The translations under genes and the position numbers were made by a program. Under the pieces are notes generated by a model. It searched no databases. It saw nothing but the letters and a program-made list of their open reading frames with translations, and was not told the origin of the DNA. A stretch of 64,000 bases of DNA from Bin76 sp963665765 (GTDB lineage: Bacteria; Actinomycetota; Acidimicrobiia; Spongiisociales; ZC4RG35): contig OY762464.1 of NCBI GenBank assembly GCA_963665765.1, forward strand, positions 372,001 to 436,000, written 5' to 3'. The first letter of the stretch is position 1. Every line of letters starts with the position of its first letter. Below, one piece after another: positions 17,515 through 25,383 of the stretch.

Positions 17515-17882
17515 CCGGACGACACCCAGGCTAAACCTTGCGCTGACCGTTCATCGTCGGCGCCCCGTTCACAGGTGACGGTCACCGCCACCTGCTCGCC
17601 GCGCCACGGCCCCGACCGCGGGGAAGGGATCATCTCCAACCTCACTCTTCGGCATATCCCGTACAGCGCTCTGCGGGCCGCGGCAGTCGCCTGCTGCTCG
17701 GCCTCTCGCTGCTGGGCAGCCTCGGCGGTCGGCCAGAGATGCGAGGCAGCCTCGGCGGCCGCCTCCTGCGCCGCGTAGCGAACCGTCCCCGCCCTGGTTT
17801 CCTCCTCGGTCAACAGACTCATCACCAGCACCATGGTCACAACCACATTGAGGGCGAGCAGAGCCGCCACAGCTTCGTCCAC
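17511..17882 (-). CDS. TadE-like minor pseudopilin
   Basis: The frame is open much further upstream, but that part is antisense to nothing useful and overlaps the previous gene entirely. The first sensible start is the GTG at 17882, two bases after the stop of the upstream gene, giving 123 residues. It begins VDEAVAALLALNVVVTMVLVMSLL, an acidic residue before a membrane helix as in TadE proteins. An Ala/Glu/Gln-rich helix follows (EAAAEAASHLW, AEAAQQREAEQQATAAA), then a beta-rich end with Cys (VAVTVTCERG). It lies between two other TadE-like genes. Function as a minor pilus subunit is inferred from position. Confidence 0.72.
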   Translation of the reverse strand: MDEAVAALLALNVVVTMVLVMSLLTEEETRAGTVRYAAQEAAAEAASHLWPTAEAAQQREAEQQATAAARRALYGICRRVRLEMIPSPRSGPWRGEQVAVTVTCERGADDERSAQGLAWVSSG

Positions 17883-17884
17883 GG

Positions 17885-18328
17885 CTAGGTCAAGTTCAGG
17901 GTCCGGCAAGGCGGGGGAAGGGTGAGGACATGCTCCACCGTCTCCGCGCAGCTCACCGCCCGGGCAGACAGTGCCGACCACACCCCCGTCACGGTAGCCA
18001 CGACGCTCACCACCACCGCACAACCGGCGTCCAGTCGCACATCCACCTCGATCGGCAAGACTCTCCCAAAGGACTTCACCCGGGCGACCGCCACCGTCGA
18101 GGCCAGTTCCTCCGCCTTCGGCCACCACACGCCATCTGTCTCGCATCTCCATGGGGTGGAGGGATCGGCGCCGGCCTCGGCCAGAAACCGCGCCACGGAG
18201 GAGGAGGCGGCGCCGGCCGAAGCCGCCGCCGCGATACGAGCCGCCTGGTGATAGAAGAGGCTGACCAGCAACCCACTCGCCATCAGCAGCAAACCCGCCA
18301 CCTTGAGCCATACCAGGGGAAATTCCAC
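17885..18328 (-). CDS. TadE/TadF-like pseudopilin
   Basis: A 147-residue protein with a membrane helix at about 8-27 (WLKVAGLLLMASGLLVSLFYHQ), an Ala-rich helix (ARIAAAASAGAAS), and a beta-rich extracytoplasmic part with cysteines (WRCETDG, LDAGCAVVV, AVSCAETVEH, PPCRTL). This is the build of a TadE/TadF-type minor pseudopilin. The start is a GTG with a strong GGGGGGAGG Shine-Dalgarno about six bases upstream. It follows the small Flp-position protein by 35 bases and is followed by a second TadE-like gene after two bases. Confidence 0.72.
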   Translation of the reverse strand: MEFPLVWLKVAGLLLMASGLLVSLFYHQAARIAAAASAGAASSSVARFLAEAGADPSTPWRCETDGVWWPKAEELASTVAVARVKSFGRVLPIEVDVRLDAGCAVVVSVVATVTGVWSALSARAVSCAETVEHVLTLPPPCRTLNLT

Positions 18329-18363
18329 CTAGACCTCCCCCCGGCGGAAGGCACATCCTCTGC

Positions 18364-18561
18364 CTAGGTGCATTGGCTGCCGGCCCACTTGTGACCAAGC
18401 GCTTCGCAGACCACTTGATTGGTGATCAACGCCGGGTCCACCTCACTCGGGCTGCTGCTCGGCGCACTCTGGTTGAAGAGACTCCACGCCACCGCCACTA
18501 AGGCCAACACCATGGCCATCGCCGCCGCCAACACCGCGATCCTTACTATCGGACCTTCCAT
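18364..18561 (-). CDS. Small membrane peptide in the Flp-pilin position
   Basis: A 65-residue protein between tadC and the TadE-like genes, where the Flp pilin is expected. The first possible start is a TTG at 18600, but GGAGAGG lies five bases before the ATG at 18561, so the shorter form is chosen. It has a membrane helix at about 5-29 and a Ser/Pro-rich stretch, and ends with C52-x3-G-x2-W-x-G-x2-C64. It lacks the Flp prepilin signature (Gly cleavage site followed by the Glu-Tyr pair), so it may be a divergent pilin or another component. The cysteine motif recurs in two other proteins of the locus. Confidence 0.7.
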   Translation of the reverse strand: MEGPIVRIAVLAAAMAMVLALVAVAWSLFNQSAPSSSPSEVDPALITNQVVCEALGHKWAGSQCT

Positions 18562-18565
18562 CTTT

Positions 18566-18572
18566 CCTCTCC
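18566..18572 (-). promoter_or_regulatory. Ribosome binding site that fixes the start of the Flp-position gene
   Basis: GGAGAGG on the minus strand, four bases ahead of the ATG at 18561. It lies inside the longer open frame that begins with TTG at 18600, so it argues for the 65-residue product. A strong site fits a high-copy structural subunit. Confidence 0.65.
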
Positions 18573-18603
18573 TTTCTTTGGGTTTGTTATCGGTTGCCAA
18601 CCT

Positions 18604-19326
18604 TCACAAGATGACAGTGAAAACCACGGCCATCATCACCAGGCCGGTGGCGATCAGAGTGACGATCGTGCTCACCAAAGAGACCGATCTCGCCATCCGC
18701 TCGATCCGTTCGATCTTTCTCGATGACAGAACCCGCACCGCCCTGTCCAAAACCTGATCCAAAAGGGTGATCGAGGCCGCTCCGGACCGCTCGGCCGCCG
18801 CCAGGGTGGAAACCAGCGGTTCCACCGCCGATCCGGTCAGCCGTTCGCTCACGGCGGTCAAGGGATCACGGGAGTGGGCCAGAGCTCGACTCACCGCGGT
18901 TCTGATAGGACCGAAGGCCCGGTCGGGAACTCTCTCGGCGGCGGCCAGCACCGCCGCCGCAATGGGCTGCCCGGCGCCCACGTAGAGTCTCACCCGCCGT
19001 AGCCAGGAAAGCAACGCCCGATCCCGAGCAGGCCGGAACGAGGCAGCCACCGCCAAGCGGAAGAGGCGCATGCACAACCGCGGCAGCCATACGGTCGCCG
19101 CCAACCCGCCCACCACCGCGGCGCGGACCCCCATTAGGAAGGCCATCAGGGTAAAGACCCCCGCCACCGATGACAACGTCACGGCCACCGACAGCAGGCC
19201 CAGCCGAAAGGCGGTCCATCCCATGGCAGCCGATTCCTCGGCCCTCGACCATGGTTGGGCATCCCACAGCACCAACTCCCCCGCGCCCAGAGCCCCCACT
19301 ACCGCCACCGCGATCACCTCCGTCAT
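18604..19326 (-). CDS. tadC: TadC-like type II/IV secretion inner-membrane platform protein
   Basis: A 240-residue GspF-like protein: N-terminal membrane helices (about 5-20, 37-58, 60-80), a central helical T2SSF domain (LRRVRLYVGAGQPIAAAVLAAAE, LTAVSERLTGSAVEPLVSTLAAAERSG, LLDQVLDRAVRVLSSRKIERIERMA) and two C-terminal helices ending in VFTVIL. The frame is open for 210 more codons upstream, but that part lies over tadB; the ATG at 19326 overlaps the tadB stop as ATGA and is clearly the start. It works with TadB as the assembly platform above the TadA motor. Confidence 0.82.
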   Translation of the reverse strand: MTEVIAVAVVGALGAGELVLWDAQPWSRAEESAAMGWTAFRLGLLSVAVTLSSVAGVFTLMAFLMGVRAAVVGGLAATVWLPRLCMRLFRLAVAASFRPARDRALLSWLRRVRLYVGAGQPIAAAVLAAAERVPDRAFGPIRTAVSRALAHSRDPLTAVSERLTGSAVEPLVSTLAAAERSGAASITLLDQVLDRAVRVLSSRKIERIERMARSVSLVSTIVTLIATGLVMMAVVFTVIL

Positions 19327-20129
19327 CGCAGCATCATCCGGACCGAGGACAGCGTTCGACCCACCAACAGCGCGGTCATCCCGGTGGCTACCCCCGTCGC
19401 CACCTGACCCTGCGCTCCCAATAGCCATCTTCCGACTTCGGCCGACAGCCATCCCAGGCCGATCACAATTCCCGCCGACAGAATCATCACCGCCACCAGA
19501 GTCGGAAGCTGCGCTCCCACTCTGCGAAGCAGGTGCCGAAGAATCTCCGCCTCCTCCCCCGCTTCGGTCTCGAAAATGTGAGCCACATCCATCCACTGCC
19601 CGCCTCCGGAGGAACTGATATCCACAATGTCGCCCAACCACTCGGCCGAGGGGACCCCCAACAGCCGTTTGAAACGAGTCGTGGCCGGCCCCACCCCGAT
19701 GATCTGACAATCTGCCCCCATTTGGAGGGCGGCCGCTCTCACCGGCCCCGAGACCAGCGGCGCCGCCTTCCGAACCGCATCCACCACGGTGATGGCGGCG
19801 GTGGCCTGGTTGGCCAGGACGGTCGCCAGAGAAGACACGGACTCGGCCAGATCCGCCGCCTTCCTGATCTCTCTGCCGGTCCGCCAAGTACTCACGCACA
19901 ACCCGGACATCACCCCCAGTGAACCGGCGATCCCCCAGGCGTCCAGCCACACCCACACCGCCAGAGCCACCAAGACCGGCAGGGCGCCTCCTCGGATTAC
20001 CCGGGTGCCCGCCCCCCGGCCTCCCTCGGGGTTATCCCGGGAAGAAAACTCTTTCCTCCGGCCGCCGAAAAGCAGCAACCCGAGCAAGGTGAGTCCGCCC
20101 AACAACCCGATCACCAACCCCCGCGTCAC
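19323..20129 (-). CDS. tadB: TadB-like type II/IV secretion inner-membrane platform protein
   Basis: A 268-residue membrane protein. One helix lies at the N-terminus (about 4-22) and a hydrophobic pair near 48-75; a T2SSF core follows, with LAESVSSLATVLANQATAAITVVDAVRKAAPLVSGPVR and LLGVPSAEWLGDIVDISSSGGGQWMDVAHIFETEAGEEAEILRHLLRRVGAQLPTLVAVMILSAG. A C-terminal helix pair completes it. Start overlaps tadA as GTGA, and stop overlaps tadC as ATGA, so tadA-B-C are tightly coupled. TadB and TadC normally form a complex in the cytoplasmic membrane. Confidence 0.8.
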   Translation of the reverse strand: MTRGLVIGLLGGLTLLGLLLFGGRRKEFSSRDNPEGGRGAGTRVIRGGALPVLVALAVWVWLDAWGIAGSLGVMSGLCVSTWRTGREIRKAADLAESVSSLATVLANQATAAITVVDAVRKAAPLVSGPVRAAALQMGADCQIIGVGPATTRFKRLLGVPSAEWLGDIVDISSSGGGQWMDVAHIFETEAGEEAEILRHLLRRVGAQLPTLVAVMILSAGIVIGLGWLSAEVGRWLLGAQGQVATGVATGMTALLVGRTLSSVRMMLR

Positions 20130-21667
20130 AATCTGACTCCCGCCGCCTCATACAGTTCTCCCAGTCTCCCGTCCGGCGACCCACCCACCGGTGAGGCCCA
20201 CCTGTCCCCCGGGCGGTAAGACCACCGCTGCTGCGTGCGAATCAACGAGGTCCGCTCGTCGATCCCCACCAACTCCGTCACATCGCCGACCACCCGATCC
20301 CCGTAGGTGTTGCGCCCCAGCCACACCAGCAGGTGCACCGCGGAGGCTATCTGCCGCCGGGCGTATTCGGCGTCGGCGCCCTCCACCACCGCATAGGCGA
20401 CCAGTTTCTCGATCACCGCCGCTCCGGGCCGGGAATGAACCGTGACCAGGCACCCGTCAAGCCCCGAGGACATGGCGTCCAAAAGAGCGAGGGTGCCTTC
20501 GCCGCGCACCTCCCCCACCACCAGCTTCGAGGTGTTGGCCCGCTTGGCGTCTCGGATGTGATCCGACATGGAGTGCTTGCCGAACCCGTCATTGTTGGCG
20601 TCCCGAGTCAACCGCTCATAGGTGTTGGGATGAATATCGTGCGCCGCCAATCTCAGCTCCGGGGTGTCCTCGATCGTGTCAATCCGTTCCATCTCCGGCA
20701 CCTTGGCCAGCAAGGCTTGGCACAGAGTGGTTTTCCCTCCTCCCATCGTGCTGGCGATCACCAGATTGGCGCGAACTTTTCCCGACACTGCCTGCTGCAA
20801 CACCGCCTTGAGGCGACTGTCCGCCACACTCAACTCACTCAACCCGGTCCGCCCCCGATTGAATCGCAGAACCATGTTGGGGGGAGAGGTCACATACGCC
20901 TCGGCGTGAAGGCGCCACTGGCCCGAAATCTGGATGTCCAACCGAGGATCGAGTTGGTCGAACCGCTGCGGATGGTCTCCCCCATAGGCCGCCAGGAACT
21001 TGATGGCATCGATCAGTTCCGTATCCCCTCCGAACGGCGAGGACCGTTTCTCTCTGGACCCGTCGGAACGAAGCACGTACATCGCATCGGTCCCACGGAT
21101 CTGAAACTCCTCCACCCCCTCCTCCTGCAACAGGTCTCGCACCTGATCCATGGCCGTCTCCGCCGCCACCTCCCGCCGCAACGGCCCATCCAACCGCCCC
21201 AGCCGATGAGGGGCCGCGGCCAACTCCGCCGCCCAACGCCCCACCTTGCCGAGCGACCTCTGCCCGGCCCGGGAGACCATCGGGGACACCACCCGCACCC
21301 AATCCGCCGCCAGTGGGAACCTGAGCCGGCGCCCGTCGATGGGCTTTTTGGAAACCACCACCACTCCCAGAGCAACCGTGGACGACTCACTGGTGTCCAG
21401 TCCCAGTTTTCGCCGAGAATCACCGGACGGTCCCGTGGTCACCACTATTACTCCGGCCGCCGCGGAAGCCGCTGATTGGAGGGACTGTTCGGATTCATCA
21501 TCGAACATGGCGACAATTGATCCTTCCGCCGCCCACATATCGCTATCCGACAACGCCCCCGCCAACACCACACCCTTCACTCGCCGGTCCACGCTCCATT
21601 TGATCACCGCCTTGACCCAGGCGGCCGTCTCGCCCCGCAACGCCTGATCGAACACGATCAGCAGCAT
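20126..21667 (-). CDS. tadA: TadA/VirB11-type pilus assembly ATPase with an extra N-terminal domain
   Basis: The C-terminal part (about 165-513) is a TadA-family secretion ATPase: the N-subdomain with FDQLDPRLDIQISGQWRLHAEAY, a P-loop at about 305-314 (ASTMGGGKTT), TIEDTPELRL, KLVVGEVRGEGTLALLDAMSSGLDGCLVTVHSR, and an arginine-rich tail. The usual first P-loop Gly is Ser, though Gly-Lys-Thr is intact. Residues 1-160 form an alpha/beta region (MLLIVFDQ, VKGVVLAGAL, GVIVVTTG, VALGVVVVSKKP) that TadA normally lacks. It may be a degenerate CpaE/Ssd-like receiver or P-loop domain, but this is not established. It powers assembly of the pilus encoded downstream. Confidence 0.85.
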   Translation of the reverse strand: MLLIVFDQALRGETAAWVKAVIKWSVDRRVKGVVLAGALSDSDMWAAEGSIVAMFDDESEQSLQSAASAAAGVIVVTTGPSGDSRRKLGLDTSESSTVALGVVVVSKKPIDGRRLRFPLAADWVRVVSPMVSRAGQRSLGKVGRWAAELAAAPHRLGRLDGPLRREVAAETAMDQVRDLLQEEGVEEFQIRGTDAMYVLRSDGSREKRSSPFGGDTELIDAIKFLAAYGGDHPQRFDQLDPRLDIQISGQWRLHAEAYVTSPPNMVLRFNRGRTGLSELSVADSRLKAVLQQAVSGKVRANLVIASTMGGGKTTLCQALLAKVPEMERIDTIEDTPELRLAAHDIHPNTYERLTRDANNDGFGKHSMSDHIRDAKRANTSKLVVGEVRGEGTLALLDAMSSGLDGCLVTVHSRPGAAVIEKLVAYAVVEGADAEYARRQIASAVHLLVWLGRNTYGDRVVGDVTELVGIDERTSLIRTQQRWSYRPGDRWASPVGGSPDGRLGELYEAAGVRL

Positions 21668-21668
21668 C

Positions 21669-22508
21669 TCAGCAGGGTTCCCAACCAGCGGCGGGCGACT
21701 CCCAGACCACCAGCCCTACCACGTCCCGAAGCGCCCCCGCCGACTCCCGATCAACCACCACCGTCACCGCCGACTCATCCACCCCCACCAGATCGATCAC
21801 TCCCAAAGCACAACCACCCACCTCCACCGCAAACACCGCCCGATCACCCACCAACGGCCCCGGCGAAGGCCACAACGACCGATCCACCTCCAACCGCATC
21901 AGCGTCTCATCCGAAGCGACCGGCGTTTCCTCCGACGGGCCGGGGCAGGGCGTCCAACCACTGGCGGGCGACTCCCAGACCACCAGCTCCGCCTCCGACA
22001 GCTCCCTGGCCGACTCCCGATCAACCACCACCGTCACCGCCGACTCATCCACCCCCACCAGATCGATCACCTCCAAGGCACAACCACCCACCTCCACCGC
22101 AAACACCGCCCGATCACCCACCAACGGCCCCGGCGAAGGCCACAACGACCGATCCACCTCCAACCGCATCAGGGTCTCATCCGACTCTTTGTCCTCCAAA
22201 GACGGCTCGCGCAACACGACGGACGGCACCATAACCCCCTCCGGCAGAAACACCGACGACACCATCCCCTCCTTCAGCTGATCCGACAATCCGAACAGGC
22301 CGCTCAGCGACTCCGGAACAGCCACTTCGACAAACAAACCGGCCGAACCCGCCGGCCAGGGCTCGGCGGTCAACAGCACTCCCACCTCGTTCTCCACCTG
22401 CTCGCGCCCCAAAAACCACACTGCCGCCACACAGGCCACCACCACTGCCATCGCCCCGGCCAACCGGAGCACCGAAAAGGACCGTGCCGATATCCGATGA
22501 CGTGACAT
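21669..22508 (-). CDS. RcpC/CpaB-like pilus protein with duplicated C-terminal domain
   Basis: A 279-residue protein: short basic N-terminus, membrane helix (about 12-33), a SAF-like domain (43-101: VLLTAEPWPAGS, VAVPESL, VSSVFLPEGVMVPSVVLRE), then two nearly identical copies of an 80-residue domain (109-188 and 199-279) that contains PGPLVGDRAVFAVEVGGCAL and VTVVVDRESA, like the RcpC domain that follows SAF in CpaB proteins. The start is ATG 22508 (TGATG overlap with the upstream gene, GGGGGAG six bases before); an in-frame TTG lies seven codons earlier. It lies one base from tadA. Periplasmic or cell-wall role in pilus assembly is inferred. Confidence 0.75.
   Translation of the reverse strand: MSRHRISARSFSVLRLAGAMAVVVACVAAVWFLGREQVENEVGVLLTAEPWPAGSAGLFVEVAVPESLSGLFGLSDQLKEGMVSSVFLPEGVMVPSVVLREPSLEDKESDETLMRLEVDRSLWPSPGPLVGDRAVFAVEVGGCALEVIDLVGVDESAVTVVVDRESARELSEAELVVWESPASGWTPCPGPSEETPVASDETLMRLEVDRSLWPSPGPLVGDRAVFAVEVGGCALGVIDLVGVDESAVTVVVDRESAGALRDVVGLVVWESPAAGWEPC
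21691..21914. repeat. Intragenic direct repeat, copy near the 3' end of the RcpC-like gene
   Basis: Bases 21742-21914 match 22012-22184 at a fixed offset of 270 bases, with four differences in 173 positions counted by eye. The flanking block at 21691-21713 matches 21964-21986 at an offset of 273, so one codon was gained or lost between the blocks. The repeat unit encodes the C-terminal 80-residue domain of the host protein. Confidence 0.9.
21964..22184. repeat. Intragenic direct repeat, copy near the middle of the RcpC-like gene
   Basis: Partner of the copy at 21691-21914. The near-identity includes third codon positions, so the duplication is recent or kept alike by recombination. Each copy encodes one Cys in VGGCAL and one Cys at its end (GWTPC or GWEPC). 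Confidence 0.9.
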
Positions 22509-23797
22509 CAGCAGTCTCCCCCGGCGCAAACTTTGGCGGTTGAGGATGTGTAGTCAACCAACCGCTGGAGCCGCGACACACCCCTTTTCACCAGCAGGGT
22601 CCGCTCCTGCGGCGGCTGGCTGGTCTCGGTCCGAAACGTGGCCCACAGTTTCCATTCCCAGACCGAGGGATGTGAAACGAAGAACCCACAGTCGGTTTGC
22701 GCCGTCTGTCCCACTTCGCACACCACATCCTCGGGGTTTTCGACACCCGAGGTGCGGTGACGAGCCCGTACCGCGGTCCTTTGGGCATCTCCCATTCGTT
22801 CCCACTGCTCAACAAACTCCGGCGCCGCCCGTTTCAGGCCCGCCCGGTCCGCCACCCTCCATGCCAGAAGCTCACGCCACTCCGACCGCACGGACCGCAA
22901 CTTCCAGAGGCAATCGACTCTCGCCCCGATGTCTCCCATCGCGCCCCTGCTCACCATCGTTATTCCCTCAGGGATGAGAGGCCAGATACGCGGCTCCGCC
23001 GCCGCCGACTCCACCAGTTTGTTGGAAGTCACGAACAATCGAGCCGACTCCCTCCCGACCGGGATTTCATCGCCACCCGCCACGCCGCTCGTCACACCCT
23101 GGGGACGCTCCAGCACACTCCCCCAACCGAAATTGCCTCTCGCCACGTCCCAGTCCCGCTCCGAAAGCGGGACACACCGATTCGGCCTCTGCGGACGAGT
23201 GGTGGTCGTGGTCGTAGTCGGAGCAGGCCGGGGCGGACGAGTCGGACGAGGCCGAGCAGGACGGGTCGTGGTCGTAGTCGGAGCAGGGCGAGTGGGCCGA
23301 GCAGGACGGACCGTGATCGGAGGTCGAGCCGGACGGGTCGTAGTGGGAGGCGATGTGATGCTGGTTAGGGTGGTAGTGGTGGTCGGGCGGGTGGTAGTGG
23401 TGGTCAGACGGGTGGTGGTAGTGGTGGGGTGTTGGTGCTGAACGGCCTCCCGGCAGGAGCTCCCCACCCAATAACCCGAACACGTGAGATGGATGTAGGT
23501 GTTGATCACACTGCACCCCGGGCCAGGCCCGGGACAGTTCTCCAGGCGCGTCTTGGTGACCCACTGAAGACAACCCCAGCCCGACGGATACAGTGGCCCT
23601 TTGCGAAGACATGATGGGTATTTCACACTTCGGCTCCAGGCGTAGGTGATCTTCTGGCCGATGGTTCCCGCCTTGGTTCGGGTGTGGGCGACCGTTCCCG
23701 GCGGCTGCGGGATCAATCCGATCACCAGGGAGATGACCAGCACCGCCGCGGCCGTCCCGGTGATCCTGCGATTGAGAGAGGGAGGTCCGGTTCTCAT
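22508..23797 (-). CDS. Secreted Cys-rich protein with Thr/Arg-Pro linker, unknown function
   Basis: I do not recognise a known domain in this 429-residue protein. It has a membrane anchor or signal at about 11-30; a Cys-rich region (55-116) with six Cys, ending in C106-S-G-Y-W-V-G-S-S-C115; a low-complexity linker (124-206) of poly-Thr runs and repeated RPARP/RPTRP units; and a C-terminal domain (207-429) with CVPLSERDW, VDCLWKLRSVRSEWRELLAWRVADRA and paired Cys (VVCEVGQTAQTDCGFF, KVCAGGDC). Start and stop overlap their neighbours by one base (TGATG), so it is co-translated with the lipoprotein upstream and the RcpC-like gene downstream. A surface or cell-wall role in the pilus system is inferred. 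Confidence 0.7.
   Translation of the reverse strand: MRTGPPSLNRRITGTAAAVLVISLVIGLIPQPPGTVAHTRTKAGTIGQKITYAWSRSVKYPSCLRKGPLYPSGWGCLQWVTKTRLENCPGPGPGCSVINTYIHLTCSGYWVGSSCREAVQHQHPTTTTTRLTTTTTRPTTTTTLTSITSPPTTTRPARPPITVRPARPTRPAPTTTTTRPARPRPTRPPRPAPTTTTTTTRPQRPNRCVPLSERDWDVARGNFGWGSVLERPQGVTSGVAGGDEIPVGRESARLFVTSNKLVESAAAEPRIWPLIPEGITMVSRGAMGDIGARVDCLWKLRSVRSEWRELLAWRVADRAGLKRAAPEFVEQWERMGDAQRTAVRARHRTSGVENPEDVVCEVGQTAQTDCGFFVSHPSVWEWKLWATFRTETSQPPQERTLLVKRGVSRLQRLVDYTSSTAKVCAGGDC
23199..23430. repeat. Low-complexity tract encoding Thr runs and Arg-Pro-Ala-Arg-Pro units
   Basis: On the plus strand this reads as repeated GTGGT/GGTCGTAGTCGGAGCAGG-like blocks; on the coding strand it encodes the 80-residue linker of the secreted Cys-rich protein. 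Two near-copies of the block GTGGTCGTAGTCGGAGCAGG lie about 60 bases apart. It is a codon-level repeat and not an array with spacers. It is prone to slippage, so linker length may vary between strains. Confidence 0.75.
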
Positions 23798-25383
23798 CAG
23801 GACGGGGGAACTCCCAGATATTCTCTCTGTTTAGGTGTGGCGTTGAACCAAAAATCGAGATGGTTGGGCGGGTAGAGATCGAAGTCCCATATGGAATCCG
23901 ACCAGACCGGGTTCGGATCGTCCGGACAGTCCACCGATTCGTAGAGCGTTATCGACTCCATCGAGAAGCACCACATGGGATAGGACATGCGCCAGGTCCC
24001 GTCGGCGGTGCGCACCACCATCATCCGCTCCCAGAACCCCACTTCGGGAGGGGGAGGACCGGTGGGCAGTTCCTCACCGAGCGCCCACTCGGGGACATCA
24101 AGACCTGCCTCAACCTGTTCTTGGATCTTCGCCCTGGCCAGCACCTGCATCTCCGGTGGCGCCAATCCCGGCCTCGCATAGAGGCGAAACTCGGCAGAGA
24201 TCATTGAGGCACCCGGGAACCGGCCCGCCCACCGAACGTTCCTCGTCTCGGCCAGATAGTGGCCGAGGTTGGCGGGATCGAACCAGTAGGCAAAGAAACT
24301 GTCCTGGTTGCCTATTTCCTTGATCTGCGCGATGGTCTCCGTTAGGACATGGCCATCTCGAACCGCCGCCCGGGTCTGTTGTGGGGTAGCCGCCGCATGG
24401 GCAAACTGGAAAGCGGTGCGGACCGCCTCCAGTGTGCATGGATCTTCAACCGGCGCATCAAGTGACCAGAGTTGTTCGACGGGTGGGCAGTCACGGCCCA
24501 GCAGGGCAGCGGTCTCGGGAAAATCCGGTTCGGTGTACGGAGTGGTCCGCGCCAGAGGCGGCCCGGTCGGCAATTCGATCTCGGCCAGAGGCGCACCGTC
24601 CGTGACCAGCAGTTCCCGATGTTCCCCCAGGGGCCAGGTGGCCACCACCTTCACCGTGTCCGGGTAGTCATGCCAGGACAGGTCGTAACGCACCGGGTAG
24701 TAGATGAAGGGGGTATCCCAGAACACATCAAGGGTGCGCCGCCAGCGTCGCCACATGACGGTTTGTTCGTCTCCCCTCATGTGGTAGAACCGATAGAACC
24801 GGTGGGGGGCGGTGCTGAGGCTTTCTTTCTCCTCATACCAGATGTCCACTCCCGCCGCCCAGGGGTTGATGGCCGCGAAGGACTCCTCCTGCAGTTCCGG
24901 TCGCCACACCTCTGATTCATCATCCGCCGCCGGTGGATAGGAGCACTCACCCGCCCTCTTCTCCCAGACTCCACCGCTCGATTCGCACCGCTTCTCCCCG
25001 GACGGCGCCTCATCGGAAGGCTCACTGCCGGGTTCCTGTTCAACCACGGTGACAACGGGGGCAACCGGAGTGGATTCCACAGGGGCCGGGACCGTGTCGG
25101 TGGTAACAGTGGCGGTGAACTCCGGGGGCGCCGGGACCGCACCGGTGGTAACAGTCGTGGTCACCGCCGCGTTGCCCGATTCCCGGGGGGCGTTGGTCCC
25201 CGCCGGTGAGGGCACGGTCGGGGTTCCCGTGGTCGGGACGGCTTCGGTGGTGGTGACGATGCTCATCACACTTCCTTCGGTTGCCCCCGGCCCGCGGCTC
25301 GAATCCGTATCATCGCCGCAAGCCGACGCGAGCAGCGTCAGAGTTGCCAGCAGGGCAGTGAGTCGCGGCATGCGATTCTTCAT
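23797..25383 (-). CDS. Putative lipoprotein of the pilus locus, unknown function
   Basis: A 528-residue exported protein. The N-terminus MKNRMPRLTALLATLTLLASAC fits a lipoprotein signal with C22 as the modified Cys. Residues 23-130 are a Thr/Val/Pro/Glu-rich linker with TTTEAVPTTGT-like repeats. C133-x3-G-x2-W-x4-G-x-C147 follows, then a folded domain rich in Trp and Tyr (NPWAAGVDIWYEEKE, FYRFYHMRGDE, MWRRWRRTLDVFW) that I do not recognise. The ATG has a strong GGAGG seven bases ahead. It is the first gene of the pilus run, 177 bases downstream of comEC, with no convincing promoter in that gap. It could be a cell-surface anchor or accessory factor; that is inference from position. Confidence 0.75.
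   Translation of the reverse strand: MKNRMPRLTALLATLTLLASACGDDTDSSRGPGATEGSVMSIVTTTEAVPTTGTPTVPSPAGTNAPRESGNAAVTTTVTTGAVPAPPEFTATVTTDTVPAPVESTPVAPVVTVVEQEPGSEPSDEAPSGEKRCESSGGVWEKRAGECSYPPAADDESEVWRPELQEESFAAINPWAAGVDIWYEEKESLSTAPHRFYRFYHMRGDEQTVMWRRWRRTLDVFWDTPFIYYPVRYDLSWHDYPDTVKVVATWPLGEHRELLVTDGAPLAEIELPTGPPLARTTPYTEPDFPETAALLGRDCPPVEQLWSLDAPVEDPCTLEAVRTAFQFAHAAATPQQTRAAVRDGHVLTETIAQIKEIGNQDSFFAYWFDPANLGHYLAETRNVRWAGRFPGASMISAEFRLYARPGLAPPEMQVLARAKIQEQVEAGLDVPEWALGEELPTGPPPPEVGFWERMMVVRTADGTWRMSYPMWCFSMESITLYESVDCPDDPNPVWSDSIWDFDLYPPNHLDFWFNATPKQREYLGVPPS

Noticed and set aside
19327..19956. Upstream extension of the tadC frame over tadB
   Set aside because: Gly/Asp/Arg-rich shadow of tadB; the ATGA overlap at 19323-19326 marks the start.
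23199..23430. CRISPR-like repetition
   Set aside because: Repeats are irregular, have no unique spacers and are explained by Thr and Arg-Pro codons in a linker.
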